Source: Paracoccaceae bacterium
GTDB taxonomy: Bacteria > Pseudomonadota > Alphaproteobacteria > Rhodobacterales > Rhodobacteraceae
NCBI GenBank assembly: GCA_026710155.1
Contig: JAPORQ010000022.1
Span: 62,001 to 126,000 of the forward strand
DNA: 64,000 nucleotides
Direction of reading: 5' to 3'
A program made the translations under genes and the position numbers. The notes beneath the pieces were generated by a model that was not told the origin of the DNA, ran no database searches, and was given only the letters and a program-made list of their open reading frames with translations. Shown here piece by piece: positions 8,845 through 17,755 of the stretch (position 1 is the stretch's first letter; each line of letters begins with the position of its first letter).

Positions 8845-9282
8845 TTATCCCCTTATCCGCCTGTTTTCCATATAAAAATCAGTAGTGTGAGTTGAGGGGT
8901 ATTGATATGAAAAAATGGTTTTGTCATTTTTATTCGAAATAGCAAAATCACCAGAACAAATAATATCCATCCCAATTAAGACATCAGTAGAAGTCATATC
9001 GCATCAGTTACTCTTAAAGAATGAAACCCAATTTCATCGTTGGGCAAAATCAGGTCAATTAAATACACATCAGCAATCCTTTCTCCGTTAGCCGTGTGAT
9101 TAATAACCTGGTCAATCCTACTCAATCTGTTTTCATTAATAACTTTTTGGGAAATTACAGTGTTGGTGGCACCGGTATCCCAAACAGCCTTAAATTCATT
9201 AAATTGGTCTGTAGTCGCTGCAGCAATTTTAACTTTGGATAAGGGTGTATAGGGGTTTCAATGTAGAGCCTTACAAATTTGT
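8845..9282 (-). pseudogene. Broken retropepsin-like aspartic protease gene
   Basis: Two overlapping minus-strand frames together rebuild a bacterial retroviral-type aspartyl protease domain. The first (9258-8994) contains KAVWDTGATNTVISQKVI, where D-T-G-A is the catalytic aspartate loop, and IADVYLIDLILPNDEIGFHS. It ends at a TGA. The second (8997-8845) continues with DVLIGMDIICSGDFAISNK and TIFSYQYPS, the expected family C-terminus. A stop also interrupts the N-terminal part just upstream (TGA at 9261-9259). At least one frameshift and one stop have therefore inactivated it. The intact small gene at 9283-9516 lies directly upstream, and its DUF5678-like type often precedes such proteases. 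Confidence 0.75.
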
Positions 9283-9516
9283 TTAAGCAACTCTTGAATA
9301 AGTTATGACAGGTTCTTCTTCATCCTTCCAAAGACACTGACGAATCAAAAAAGTGCCTGGCTCGAAATTCTCTTTACCTTTTTTATAAGCAGAAGTAATA
9401 TCATCATAAAAATCTAGAACTTTGTCATCGTGTATCACGACAAACCTGCCATGTTGTTTTTCAGCAAAGTCAGAACGATTCTTCTCGAAATATTTAAGTG
9501 ATTTATCCAATGTCAT
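9283..9516 (-). CDS. Small DUF5678-like protein upstream of the retropepsin remnant
   Basis: A 77-residue protein. The pattern KSLKYFEKNRSDFAEKQHGR followed by FVVIHDDKVLDFYDDITSAY resembles the short DUF5678-type domain ('the protein stands in the file and is followed by a retropepsin-like gene'). The ATG at 9516 is preceded by GGAG about 9 bases upstream, better than the GTG at 9531. The frame is intact while its probable partner directly downstream is broken. The function is unknown. The domain name is from memory of the motif and should be taken as tentative. Confidence 0.6.
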   Translation of the reverse strand: MTLDKSLKYFEKNRSDFAEKQHGRFVVIHDDKVLDFYDDITSAYKKGKENFEPGTFLIRQCLWKDEEEPVITYSRVA

Positions 9517-9531
9517 TGAAATAATCTCCAC

Positions 9532-10420
9532 ATACTGATTACACTATTATAGGACTAAATAATCACAACAACAACTGTTTTTTCTTTTTTTGTTGATATT
9601 CTGTTTATCATGTAGTTAGGGCCTTCACCCAAATTTGATCGTGATCAAACAACAACATATTTAAGAGGTTTTTGAAAACAAAAAGGGTGGTCAAAAAGGT
9701 AGTGGGGACAACCCAAATCCACCATATTTCAATCTACATAACCCTTAATAACGGATCTTCGTCTAAAATGGTGGGTAATTCAACTGTTGAATCACTGGGA
9801 AATAAATCCAACCCATAAATTCCGCCATGCCAGTGACTTGCTGCCACACATGGATAATTTGTATTCGTTCCTTCTTTCCCACGGTGTGAAATCCTGGTTG
9901 GCAATCTGTCAGGGATGCAGTTATTTCAGTTTCTTTTTGAAAAGTGCGCGGCCTACATTCGATCAAAATCTTTTGGCCATTTTTCCTTTCCCAGTAGCTG
10001 AAGATGGCTTGTAATGAAAATACCTTTACTTTTCAACATTAACAATACATTGGGATAAAGTAATCCCACTATTTTGGACGAAGAGCCAAATCAGTTACAT
10101 CACACTGCGATATTGAATTCCTTCCAATACAGCCTTGGACACAAGAACCCTACAATCCGAAGATAATTTATTCTAGGTAAGAGTTGGTTCTACAACAGCT
10201 TCAAAAAGGACTTTATTAACAGCAGTTAGCCAATTTTTGGTTCTTTTTGATACTGTCCGGAAAGGGTATTTTGTCTATCATGATGTTCACCCGTTGAATT
10301 GGTTTGATTGTTTTGGTGATGACAGTATTAAGGAGCCGTCATCACAAGAATTCAAGGGTTTTCATTGATTTTGATCACTTATTAGGGATGACTAGTAACT
10401 CACCATTATTGATTTGATGG
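9532..10420. other. Long low-information region with a possible gene fragment
   Basis: No intact gene is supported. A minus-strand open stretch (about 10052-9763) reads FSLQAIFSYWERKNGQKILI and continues plausibly for about 70 more residues without a good start. It could be a decaying gene, but I do not recognise the family. The rest is AT-rich, with no RNA gene, CRISPR-like repeat or terminator visible. Together with the flanking pseudogenes this marks 8.8-11.7 kb as degraded accessory DNA. Confidence 0.35.
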
Positions 10421-10431
10421 ATGGAGCGACT

Positions 10432-10655
10432 TCAGCCCGAAACCGCCAGTCTGTCGTCGCTCCCTCCCCATTGCGACTTTCCTCCCAAGCACCGTTTTCC
10501 GGTCGGGAAAGTGGACCTCCGCCAGGTCCAGCAACACCCTGGCAAAATCCCTACTGGTCCGGCAGTCCGTGACCTTGACATGTCGCCATTCTTCGAGGGG
10601 AGCATGAACAGGTTGGCCGTGCCGTTGCGCCCATTTCCGTGATCATGGCAGGCCG
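10432..10655 (-). pseudogene. IS630-family transposase fragment, frameshifted
   Basis: Minus-strand frames show the middle of an IS630-type DDE transposase. GRNGTANLFM lies in one frame, then, after a shift, LEEWRHVKVTDCRTSRDFAR followed by VLLDLAEVHFPDRKTVL. This corresponds to the 'RNGTANLF...EPLxGWRHV.VT.RRT' block ahead of the second catalytic Asp. Both ends of the gene are missing: the right side meets the IS1634 remnant at about 10640 and the left side runs into featureless sequence. It is clearly a dead copy. Confidence 0.75.
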
Positions 10656-11148
10656 GGTCATTCAATTTTCATCCAGATTGACGCTCATATGGGCATGTGT
10701 TCCTGTGCATGCTGGCCTATTCCTTGAATGGCACATGCGCCGCCAACTGGCTCTCCTCCCCTATCAGGAAGATGATCCCGAAGAGGCGGCAAGAAGGCAG
10801 TCATCACCGATGGCGAAGAGTGTCGTGTCGAAAAGGGCAGGGATGAAGTTCTGGATACACCTGATGGAAGAGGGATTGCCGGCCCACGGTTTCCGGACCT
10901 TGCCGGCCGATCTGAGAACCATGACCTTGAATCTGGTCCGGCCACAGGGGAGTACCGAAACGGTGCCCATTGTGACGTCACCGACGGTGATACAGGAAAG
11001 GGCATTCGAATTGCACGGGGTGGTGATGGATGAGGCTGTTCCCATAATCATGGCAGGTCGGAAAAGGCCGAATTCTGCTGTGAATCCCCTTGAAAAAAGG
11101 TGGTGGTGAAGGATGGTTCCATCAAAAACAGATTGGGAAAGTTCAGAT
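10639..11148 (+). mobile_element. Right-end remnant of an IS1634-family element
   Basis: The frame 10639-11109 matches the C-terminus of the full-length transposase at 29.4-31.1 kb: LEWHMRRQLALLPYQEDDPE against VEWHMRRRLAPLLFEDDHPE, then GLPAHGFRTLPADLRTMTLN against GLPVHSMTTLLADLATLTLN. About 25 bases after the frame, GAAAGTTCAGATTAA near 11133-11147 is identical to the right end of the intact copy (31208-31222). This is therefore the 3' end of a diverged relative, and all sequence left of about 10640 has been lost or replaced by the IS630 fragment. It cannot encode a transposase. Confidence 0.8.
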
Positions 11149-11291
11149 TAAACCATGAGACAATCTGGCTAACACAGCAAGACATGGCTGGCCTTTTGGG
11201 GTTGATAGAACAGGTATCAGTAGGCTTAAATATTTTTTAAATCCCAAGAATGAGTTGAAAATGTGGTATGTGCAGAAATTACACATACCAC

Positions 11292-11655
11292 TCACCATGG
11301 GGTTTCAACAGGGAAAACATAAACATTCAAGACAAATCCCTTTGTTGCAAAATAAGGTGAAACGTTTAGAGTAATTCGATCCTGAAACTTGCGAGTGGTT
11401 AGGTAACGGACACCTTCGGCAAGTTCGTCAAATCCTGCCTCTACATAACGAGCCAAAAGTTAGGTTGACCTGCAATATATCTTCAAGCAACTTTATTTGT
11501 TGGTTGACGGCTTGTAGAGTAACGAGAAGCTCATCTGCTGCAACTCGCATGGATTCGTGTCTTGCTACAGCATGAAATGTCTTAAGTGCATTCTTAAGGA
11601 GGTAATTGGAAATGTTATTGGGCCATATCAACCAGTCAACATCTAGGTAAGTCAA
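11292..11655 (-). pseudogene. LysR-family regulator remnant, truncated and frameshifted
   Basis: The first frame gives a LysR helix-turn-helix: NALKTFHAVARHESMRVAAD then ELLVTLQAVNQQIKLLEDIL, typical of the GcvA-like group. It is broken after LCRGRI. A second frame continues with GFDELAEGVRYLTTRKFQDR and VSPYFATKGFVLNVYVFPVE, the start of the effector-binding domain, and ends at a TGA at about 11292. About two thirds of the effector domain is missing. It lies directly downstream of the dehydrogenase/oxidase pair on the same strand, so it was probably their local regulator. Confidence 0.75.
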
Positions 11656-11668
11656 GTAAGTTTGGCAG

Positions 11669-12874
11669 TCAGATCACCACTTTTTCTAAAAAGGGTTCAT
11701 TTCTTACAATCCTGTCATAGCCGAGTTCACTCAAATCCAGCGAACGAAATTCATTGTAGGTTATCAACTCGGAAATCCCCCGTCCTATAGCAGGTGACTG
11801 TTGGAGTCCATGCCCAGAAAAGCCATTGGCAAAGATAAAATTGCGAACCACATTATGTGGACCAACAATCACGTTATGATCCAAGGTATTGAATGCATAA
11901 TGACCTGCCCAGAAATTCACCAACTTTATCGCCTCAAAAGCCTTTGAACGTTCTGCCAGATCAAACCAAATGACTTCAAATTCTTCATGACGTGGATCAA
12001 AATCATCAAAATCGACCGCCGGATCCTCAGTCGGTGCTGTACCGGCAAGAAAAAATTTACCTTCAGGCCTGCAAAATGTCCCAGAAGGGTTGATCATCAA
12101 TGGGAGACGGCCTTGATTTAAATTGGAAGTGCCTTCAGGTGTTTTGTCACAGTCAAAGACAAAAGTTGTACGCTTGCGAGGTTCAACAGGAATCGTCAGC
12201 CCTGCCATTGCGGCTGTATAGGACGCTCGGGGTCCGCTTGCATTAACGAGCATATCACAGGAGATAACATTTCCACTCTTTAGGGATACGCTGTTGACCC
12301 TATCATCATTAAGCTTTATGTCAATGACTTCATCAATCAGATAGTCTGCCCCCAATGCACTTGCCTTTTTACGGAACCCATTCATCAGACCAGTATTTGA
12401 AAACCACCCCTCACCCGATTGTCCATAACTGGCAAGTTTCAAATCATCCACTCGCAGATGTGGAAAGGCTTCCTTAAGTTGGCACTTATTCCACAACACC
12501 ACATCAGCACCCAAGGATCGCTGAACTGCATGATTTTCCTGCAAAATCTGCGCTTGTTCATCGGTGGCAGCCAAGAACAGGTAACCGGCTTCGTGAAAGT
12601 TCAAATCAGGCTTTTCTCCATCTACTTCCATTATTTCACCAAATGCCCTGATGAAACTTGTTCCAAATTGACTGATCTGTACATTAATCGGATTGGAGAA
12701 CTGATTGCGAATGGAGGATGAACTCAGTGATGTTGAGGCCTGCACAAAACTTGGGTCACGCTCTATTATTAGAACATTTCCATTGAAATCTTGATTTGAA
12801 GTCAAAAAATAAGCGACCGATGATCCAATGGCCGCACCACCAATGATGATCACATCATAAGTATCTCGCATCAC
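11669..12874 (-). CDS. FAD-dependent oxidoreductase (DAO / sarcosine oxidase-like)
   Basis: A 401-residue flavoprotein of the D-amino-acid oxidase superfamily. The N-terminal dinucleotide-binding fold has VIIIGGAAIGSSVAYFL (G-x-A-A-x-G-S) followed by an acidic strand end, LIIERD. The C-terminal signature NFIFANGFSGHGLQQSPAIG contains the usual FSGHG-x-Q motif. Such enzymes oxidise amines or amino acids and pass electrons to oxygen or a quinone. It overlaps the upstream NAD-dependent dehydrogenase by 4 bases (12871-12874), so the two form an operon. The substrate is unknown. Confidence 0.85.
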   Translation of the reverse strand: MMRDTYDVIIIGGAAIGSSVAYFLTSNQDFNGNVLIIERDPSFVQASTSLSSSSIRNQFSNPINVQISQFGTSFIRAFGEIMEVDGEKPDLNFHEAGYLFLAATDEQAQILQENHAVQRSLGADVVLWNKCQLKEAFPHLRVDDLKLASYGQSGEGWFSNTGLMNGFRKKASALGADYLIDEVIDIKLNDDRVNSVSLKSGNVISCDMLVNASGPRASYTAAMAGLTIPVEPRKRTTFVFDCDKTPEGTSNLNQGRLPLMINPSGTFCRPEGKFFLAGTAPTEDPAVDFDDFDPRHEEFEVIWFDLAERSKAFEAIKLVNFWAGHYAFNTLDHNVIVGPHNVVRNFIFANGFSGHGLQQSPAIGRGISELITYNEFRSLDLSELGYDRIVRNEPFLEKVVI

Positions 12875-13683
12875 TTGAACTCGTCATCGGGATGATCCAA
12901 TTCGCAGAACCAACCACCAAAATACTTTACCCCAGGGGTTGTCGGATCAGGAATATCGGTCGTGGCCTCAACTGCTGCACGAAAGGGCTCAGAACTATCC
13001 TGCGGCTTAAATCCAATATGGCCCGCCTGGCTGTCGTCGACCATCCTAAGCCGATTGTCGGAAATACCAAAACCAATTGTATGGCCCAGATATGGGGCCA
13101 TCAGGCCACGCTCAACATAACGGATGCAATCTTCAAAGCTAAGCCAACTCCACAACATCCGCCTGTCTGCAGGCTCGGGGAACGAAGAAAAAATTCGCAG
13201 GCAGAGACTTTCAATGCCAAACTTATCCCAATACAAGCGGCTAAGGCTTTCAACAAAATTCTTCGATACCCCATATAGGCTATCGGGTCTCACAGGTGCA
13301 TCTGCATCAATGTAAGACCCTATTTCATGGTATCCGATAGCATGAACTGATGATGCATAGATCACTCGCTTGACAGCATTTTTTCGGGCACCTTCGTAAA
13401 TGTTGTAACTTCCACGAATATTACTGTCAAGAATAGTTTCGAAACCCTGCTCAAGTGCAGCACCTCCGAAATGGATTATGGCATCAACATTCCTAGTCAG
13501 GGCCAAAATGGCTTCATAGTCTCCCAACTCACAGATAATGGCTTCTTCATGTGATTGAATATTCTCCATCTGTACCCGATCAGTGATTCGTATGTTTTGT
13601 GCCAGTGAGGCCAGTCCTTTTCGCAACTGAGTACCCAATCGACCAGCGGCACCAGTTATCAAAATACGATTGAAATGAGTCAT
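12871..13683 (-). CDS. NAD-dependent epimerase/dehydratase-family protein, uronate dehydrogenase-like
   Basis: A 270-residue short-chain-type enzyme. The NAD-binding motif ITGAAGRLG (G-x-x-G-x-x-G) is at residues 9-17, and the catalytic Y-G-V-S-K sits in DADAPVRPDSLYGVSKNFVE. The context VIYASSVHAIGYHE, LCLRIFSSFPEPADRRMLWS and YLGHTIGFGISDN matches uronate dehydrogenases, which oxidise galacturonate or glucuronate to the aldaro-lactone. That assignment rests on remembered motifs, and related sugar oxidation is possible. It is the first gene of a two-gene unit with the FAD oxidoreductase. Confidence 0.75.
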   Translation of the reverse strand: MTHFNRILITGAAGRLGTQLRKGLASLAQNIRITDRVQMENIQSHEEAIICELGDYEAILALTRNVDAIIHFGGAALEQGFETILDSNIRGSYNIYEGARKNAVKRVIYASSVHAIGYHEIGSYIDADAPVRPDSLYGVSKNFVESLSRLYWDKFGIESLCLRIFSSFPEPADRRMLWSWLSFEDCIRYVERGLMAPYLGHTIGFGISDNRLRMVDDSQAGHIGFKPQDSSEPFRAAVEATTDIPDPTTPGVKYFGGWFCELDHPDDEFK

Positions 13684-14072
13684 ACTTTTATCCTTGGTTC
13701 AAAGTTTTGAAATGTGGAAGAAAAAGGTCATGTAAAATGAATGCGGTATCTGCTAAAATCATGATGTTGTTCATATTCAAATTATCTCAAGCCCGATCTA
13801 TTATTGAGTGGGGCAAATTTTCTCATATAAGCGCTATTTTTTCAACAAATTCGTAAGTCTCATAAACTCATTAGTGGTCATATCTGTTTATTGTCTTGAA
13901 ACCGCAATACGATGAATTTGCCTCATATCCCATTTTTGCCAAAGATAGTTCCAAAGTCCTTATGGGAGAGGAAAGAAATCATTCCTTACTGACACAGGGG
14001 CAGGAAAATTCAATGTTCTGAACTTTAGGTTCAACACATTAAATAGAGGTGCTATTATAGTTACCGAGGATA
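13684..14072. other. Intergenic region between kdsB and the dehydrogenase pair
   Basis: About 390 AT-rich bases with no supported ORF. It should hold the promoter for the minus-strand dehydrogenase/oxidase unit. No RNA gene or clear hairpin terminator is visible. Confidence 0.4.
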
Positions 14073-14873
14073 TTATTCTATATCCAGGACTTTTAACTCC
14101 TGTTCAAGATATTTGAGGTCTGAAGGATTATTGAGTTCCCAAAAACTTCTACCATCAGCCTCAACTTCAATGCAGGTAATGGGCATGCCCCCCTCGATAA
14201 ACCGGAGCTGTTCCAATCCTTCCTGCATTTCCAACCTGCCGGATTCGGAACCGGCATACCACTTCAGGGCTTCCCTTGTATAGCCATAAATGCCCACATG
14301 GTGAAAAACAGGTGCCAGTTCCCCGGTTCGATACTGTCGGTTACACCAGGGAATGATCTCCTTTGAAAAATAAAGGGCATTGCCTCCCTGTCCGAAAACA
14401 ACTGTTGTGGCACCAACACGTCCCTTGGTCCTGTCTCTCTGGAATCTGGAAAGAATTTCACCATCACACCTCAAGATGGGCGTTACAACCTGTGGATGGT
14501 CGTTGCCAATCAAGGCATCGATCAGGCTTTCAATAAATTCAGGCGGACTGAGAGGAGCATCTCCCTGTACATTGATAACAAGGTCATATTGTTCATCCAG
14601 TTTCAGAAGTGCTTCGGCACATCTCTCAGTACCATTTTTACAATTTGATGAAGTGATAAGGGTTTCCCCGCCAAATGACTGGACCTCATCGGCAATTCGT
14701 TGATCATCGGTAGCTACCACAACAAGGTCAGCCCCCTTGACACTTGATGCAGCTTCCCAGGTTCGGCGAACAAGAGATTTCTGTAGGCCCGTGGCGCCTT
14801 TCAATGGTGTAAGTGGTTTGCCGGGGAATCGGCTGGAGGCATACCTTGCGGGAATGACAATGGCTACTTGCAA
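14073..14873 (-). CDS. kdsB: 3-deoxy-manno-octulosonate cytidylyltransferase
   Basis: A protein of about 266 residues that activates KDO as CMP-KDO for lipopolysaccharide core synthesis. The N-terminal nucleotide-binding motif IVIPARYASSRFPGKPL, VVATDDQRI, the DLVINVQGDAPLSPPEFIES block and FHHVGIYGYTREALK are typical. The frame has no suitable ATG. A TTG at 14873 gives the normal KdsB length and overlaps the cysQ stop by 10 bases, with GGAA about 10 bases upstream. A TTG at 14918 would lie deeper in cysQ and looks less likely. It is co-transcribed with cysQ. Confidence 0.93.
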   Translation of the reverse strand: MQVAIVIPARYASSRFPGKPLTPLKGATGLQKSLVRRTWEAASSVKGADLVVVATDDQRIADEVQSFGGETLITSSNCKNGTERCAEALLKLDEQYDLVINVQGDAPLSPPEFIESLIDALIGNDHPQVVTPILRCDGEILSRFQRDRTKGRVGATTVVFGQGGNALYFSKEIIPWCNRQYRTGELAPVFHHVGIYGYTREALKWYAGSESGRLEMQEGLEQLRFIEGGMPITCIEVEADGRSFWELNNPSDLKYLEQELKVLDIE

Positions 14874-15661
14874 TGGATCGGTATTCCTTTCGCTACGGCA
14901 AGGAAAGGAGGATTCCAATATTTGTCTTTGCCATAAATGAAATTGCTGCCTGAGGGAAGTTCAATCATGGCACCACCGCTGGCCAAAAGAAGGGCATGTC
15001 CCGCTGCCGTGTCCCATTCCCTGGTCGGACGAAATCTTGGATAAATATCCCCTTTGCCTACAGACAGCAAGGCAAATTTTATCGAGGATGAAACACATTC
15101 AGTCTGGTAAGCGCCATAGTCCTTGAGCAATTGCTTTTCCTTGTCGGTCGAAAAGGCCTTTGAAAGAAGTACCCTGTATTCGGGATTATCATGTTGATTG
15201 CCATTATGTGATTCCACAGTTTCAAAATGGCTATCTTGACCAAAGCATCGGCCATGGAAAATGCCTTCTCCAGGAACATTGAAATACATTTGATCCAGGG
15301 CCGGAGCTGCCAGAATTCCTATTTTCGGAACCGAATTTTCTACAAGGGCTATGTTTACCGTGAATTCATCCTCACCTCTTAAAAAGACCCTTGTACCATC
15401 AAGTGGATCAATAATAAAAAACCGGTCGTATTTCCTGGAATGGCTTTCAGGAATTTCCTCGCTGACTATCGGAATGGTGGGAAAGGATTTTTGCAGCCCA
15501 TTGACGATTATTTCGTTGGCTTGAAAATCGGCAGAAGAAACCGGGCTTTTATCACTCTTGTAACTAACATCAATGGAATTGCCTTCACGCAATTCATTGA
15601 TTTTTTCACTTGCCCTCATGGCCAGTGTGACAATTTTATCCACCTGTTGTCTCGAAATCAT
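14864..15661 (-). CDS. cysQ: 3'(2'),5'-bisphosphate nucleotidase CysQ
   Basis: A 265-residue member of the inositol monophosphatase fold. The metal-binding motifs are EEIPE near residue 69, DPLDGTRVF (D-P-L-D-G-T) and WDTAAGHALL near the C-terminus. The exact DGTRVF and RFRPTREWDTAAGHALLL context is CysQ-like. It removes the 3'-phosphate from PAP/PAPS made during sulfate assimilation. It overlaps kdsB by about 10 bases, and the two genes form a short unit. A sugar-phosphate phosphatase role is possible but less likely. Confidence 0.9.
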   Translation of the reverse strand: MISRQQVDKIVTLAMRASEKINELREGNSIDVSYKSDKSPVSSADFQANEIIVNGLQKSFPTIPIVSEEIPESHSRKYDRFFIIDPLDGTRVFLRGEDEFTVNIALVENSVPKIGILAAPALDQMYFNVPGEGIFHGRCFGQDSHFETVESHNGNQHDNPEYRVLLSKAFSTDKEKQLLKDYGAYQTECVSSSIKFALLSVGKGDIYPRFRPTREWDTAAGHALLLASGGAMIELPSGSNFIYGKDKYWNPPFLAVAKGIPIHCK

Positions 15662-15733
15662 GAGCGAACCCGATTTAGCGGCATATTTTTGGACTTGCAG
15701 TAAAACCCCGGCATCACCTGTTCTCTTTTATCC

Positions 15734-16342
15734 TCAAGAAACCACTCGAAGTGTTAAATTTATTCTACCTGATTGCCTCAACAAGTTGGAAGTGCCAAAT
15801 TTTATTCGATCTATACCATGATAACACAATCGGGCATCACCTCCCATAATCACAACATCCCCCGAATGCAACCAAAATGATTCGGTTTTACCTCCTCGAT
15901 ATGCATTACCGATTCTGAAAAGGGCTTCATCACCCAGGGAAATGGATAATACGGGCCAGGAAAAATCCTTTTCGTCTCGATCCTGGTGAAGTCCCATTTT
16001 TGCATTGGCCTCATAATAGTTTATCAGGCAGGTGTCGGGATTTTTTTCCATGGAAACCAGATTTTGCCAGATTTCCAGCACCAAGGGGGGAATTGGCGGC
16101 CACTGCTTGCCGTCAGATTGCATGGGTTCATACCGGTATCCGTGCTGGTCACTAAACCAGCCACAATTGCCGGCAGAGGTCATTTTCACCGACATTTTCT
16201 TGCCGGAGGGCGTCCGCAAGGTATTGAATGGTGCCTGGCGGACGATTTCCCTTATGGATTCGACCATTTCCATCTGTATGTAATGAGACAAAAAGTTCCT
16301 GTGGACAATAAATCCGCGCTTAGGTTCGGTTGTGGCATTCAT
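15734..16342 (-). CDS. alkB: Alpha-ketoglutarate-dependent DNA/RNA demethylase AlkB
   Basis: A 202-residue Fe(II)/2-oxoglutarate dioxygenase. The iron ligands are H-x-D in GLHQDRDEKDFSWPVLSISL and a later His in DARLCYHGIDR. The 2-oxoglutarate-binding Arg is in GRINLTLR at the C-terminus. The substrate-recognition lid (GWFSDQHGYRYEPMQSDGK) is AlkB-like. It repairs 1-methyladenine and 3-methylcytosine by oxidative demethylation. It is a single gene between cysQ and the ROK regulator, on the same strand. Confidence 0.94.
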   Translation of the reverse strand: MNATTEPKRGFIVHRNFLSHYIQMEMVESIREIVRQAPFNTLRTPSGKKMSVKMTSAGNCGWFSDQHGYRYEPMQSDGKQWPPIPPLVLEIWQNLVSMEKNPDTCLINYYEANAKMGLHQDRDEKDFSWPVLSISLGDEALFRIGNAYRGGKTESFWLHSGDVVIMGGDARLCYHGIDRIKFGTSNLLRQSGRINLTLRVVS

Positions 16343-16422
16343 TGCAAGGCAAAACCTTCTTTGTGGACAGGCAATCCTCTCAACCTAGATGAAACTTCAG
16401 CAAAAGTATACCCTGTTACCAA

Positions 16423-17562
16423 TCAATTGATGAAAAACTGTGAAGCAATGGGCTGAAAGGCGGCCCCAATGGCTCCCGCTCTCGAACCCAAGGTGCCCTC
16501 TTTGGCTTTTGGAGGTACTATGCCCCTCGTGTCCACCTTTTGTATCTCATCGTTGATGGAATTCACCAACCTGCTTCTGATAAAGTCGGGAAAATTGCCG
16601 TCAACGATGATGTTTGGTACATCAACTATTGCTGAAACAGCCGCCGAGGCAAGAGCAATACCCTTGGCAGTATCTTTGATCCATTGGTTGACGATAGACT
16701 CATGCTCGTACCATATCTTGCTGCATTTATCTTGGAATGCCTGTTGATCTGCGCACTCCCGCAACATCCCCTCCAGAACAAAAATTGATGATTTATGGAT
16801 CAATTGGGTTGACGATCCATTGGGAAGGGAAACGGGTATGGTTCCAAAGGCACCGGCGTTGTTATTTTGACCGAGTACCAGTTTACCATCAAGGACCAAA
16901 CCGCCACCGATAAAGGTATCAACGAAAAAGTAGCCAAATGAATTGATAACACATCCCTGGCCAAAGACAAGTTCACCATTACAAGCCATGGTTCCATCAT
17001 TGGCACAGATAGCGGGAAGTGAAGTTATGACAGAAATTTCCTCGGTCAGGTCAAAGTTCTTCCAGCTATTCATTTCCTCCATGGGTACCCCTACTACATC
17101 ACTCCATTTCCAAAGCTCGAAGGGAACAGCTAGACCAATACCAATGATTCGGGAATGAAAGGAGGGTGATATTGCATTTTGAATGTCGGTGATATTGTCA
17201 CGTACAAACTGCTGAACCCTTTCTGGCGTCGGGAAGGTGTAATACATACTTCTTTCGGCACGGATATGGCCCAGGAAATCCATCAGTACCAATTCAGCAT
17301 TCCTACGCCCGATCATGAGACCAAAGGCAAAGGCTCCATCCGGGTTTAGGTTGATGGGTAGGTAAGGCTTGCCCACCTTTCCCTTGACAGGTTCTCCCTT
17401 TACAATGAGTTCAGCACCCTCAAGTTTTCTTGTTATTACCGATGAGGTTTGTGCTGAAAATGATGTCAATTGGGCAATTTTGGAACTCGGAATATTCCCT
17501 GTTTTCCAAATCAGGGAAAGAATTAGCCGTTCATTATGGTTCCGGATGCTGGATGAATCCAT
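16423..17562 (-). CDS. frcR: ROK-family transcriptional regulator, FrcR-like
   Basis: A regulator of about 379 residues. An N-terminal winged helix-turn-helix (NERLILSLIWKTGNIPSSKI then TSFSAQTSSVITRKLE) is followed by a ROK sugar-kinase-like domain with FVDTFIGGGLVLDGKLVLGQ. The zinc-binding Cys cluster of NagC/Mlc-type ROK proteins is not seen. The gene is divergent from a fructose-type ABC transporter, the same arrangement as frcR-frcBCAK in rhizobia, so it probably represses that operon and responds to the sugar or its phosphate. The ATG at 17562 is preferred; a TTG at 17604 would extend it by 14 residues. Confidence 0.85.
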   Translation of the reverse strand: MDSSSIRNHNERLILSLIWKTGNIPSSKIAQLTSFSAQTSSVITRKLEGAELIVKGEPVKGKVGKPYLPINLNPDGAFAFGLMIGRRNAELVLMDFLGHIRAERSMYYTFPTPERVQQFVRDNITDIQNAISPSFHSRIIGIGLAVPFELWKWSDVVGVPMEEMNSWKNFDLTEEISVITSLPAICANDGTMACNGELVFGQGCVINSFGYFFVDTFIGGGLVLDGKLVLGQNNNAGAFGTIPVSLPNGSSTQLIHKSSIFVLEGMLRECADQQAFQDKCSKIWYEHESIVNQWIKDTAKGIALASAAVSAIVDVPNIIVDGNFPDFIRSRLVNSINDEIQKVDTRGIVPPKAKEGTLGSRAGAIGAAFQPIASQFFIN

Positions 17563-17604
17563 TCCCTGATAAATGAATGAATGATTATGTTTTTCGGTTT
17601 CCAA

Positions 17605-17755
17605 TATTAAACAAAGTCATTTATGGTAAAAAGATTAGTAAACAAGATTTATTTATTATTGACATTCTATTTTTTTTACAATAAACACTCCGATTCTAAA
17701 ATTGAAATTTACTGAAATCATTCAGTGGATAAATTAATATCGTATAGGAGGAAAA
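17605..17755 (+). promoter_or_regulatory. Divergent frcR/frcBCA control region with candidate promoter
   Basis: On the plus strand TTGACA near 17659 is followed, after 17 bases, by TAAACA, a reasonable sigma-70-type pair for frcB. A strong ribosome-binding site, AGGAGG, sits about 5 bases before the frcB ATG. The region is very AT-rich. A ROK operator would be expected here, but I could not define a clear palindrome by eye. Confidence 0.45.
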
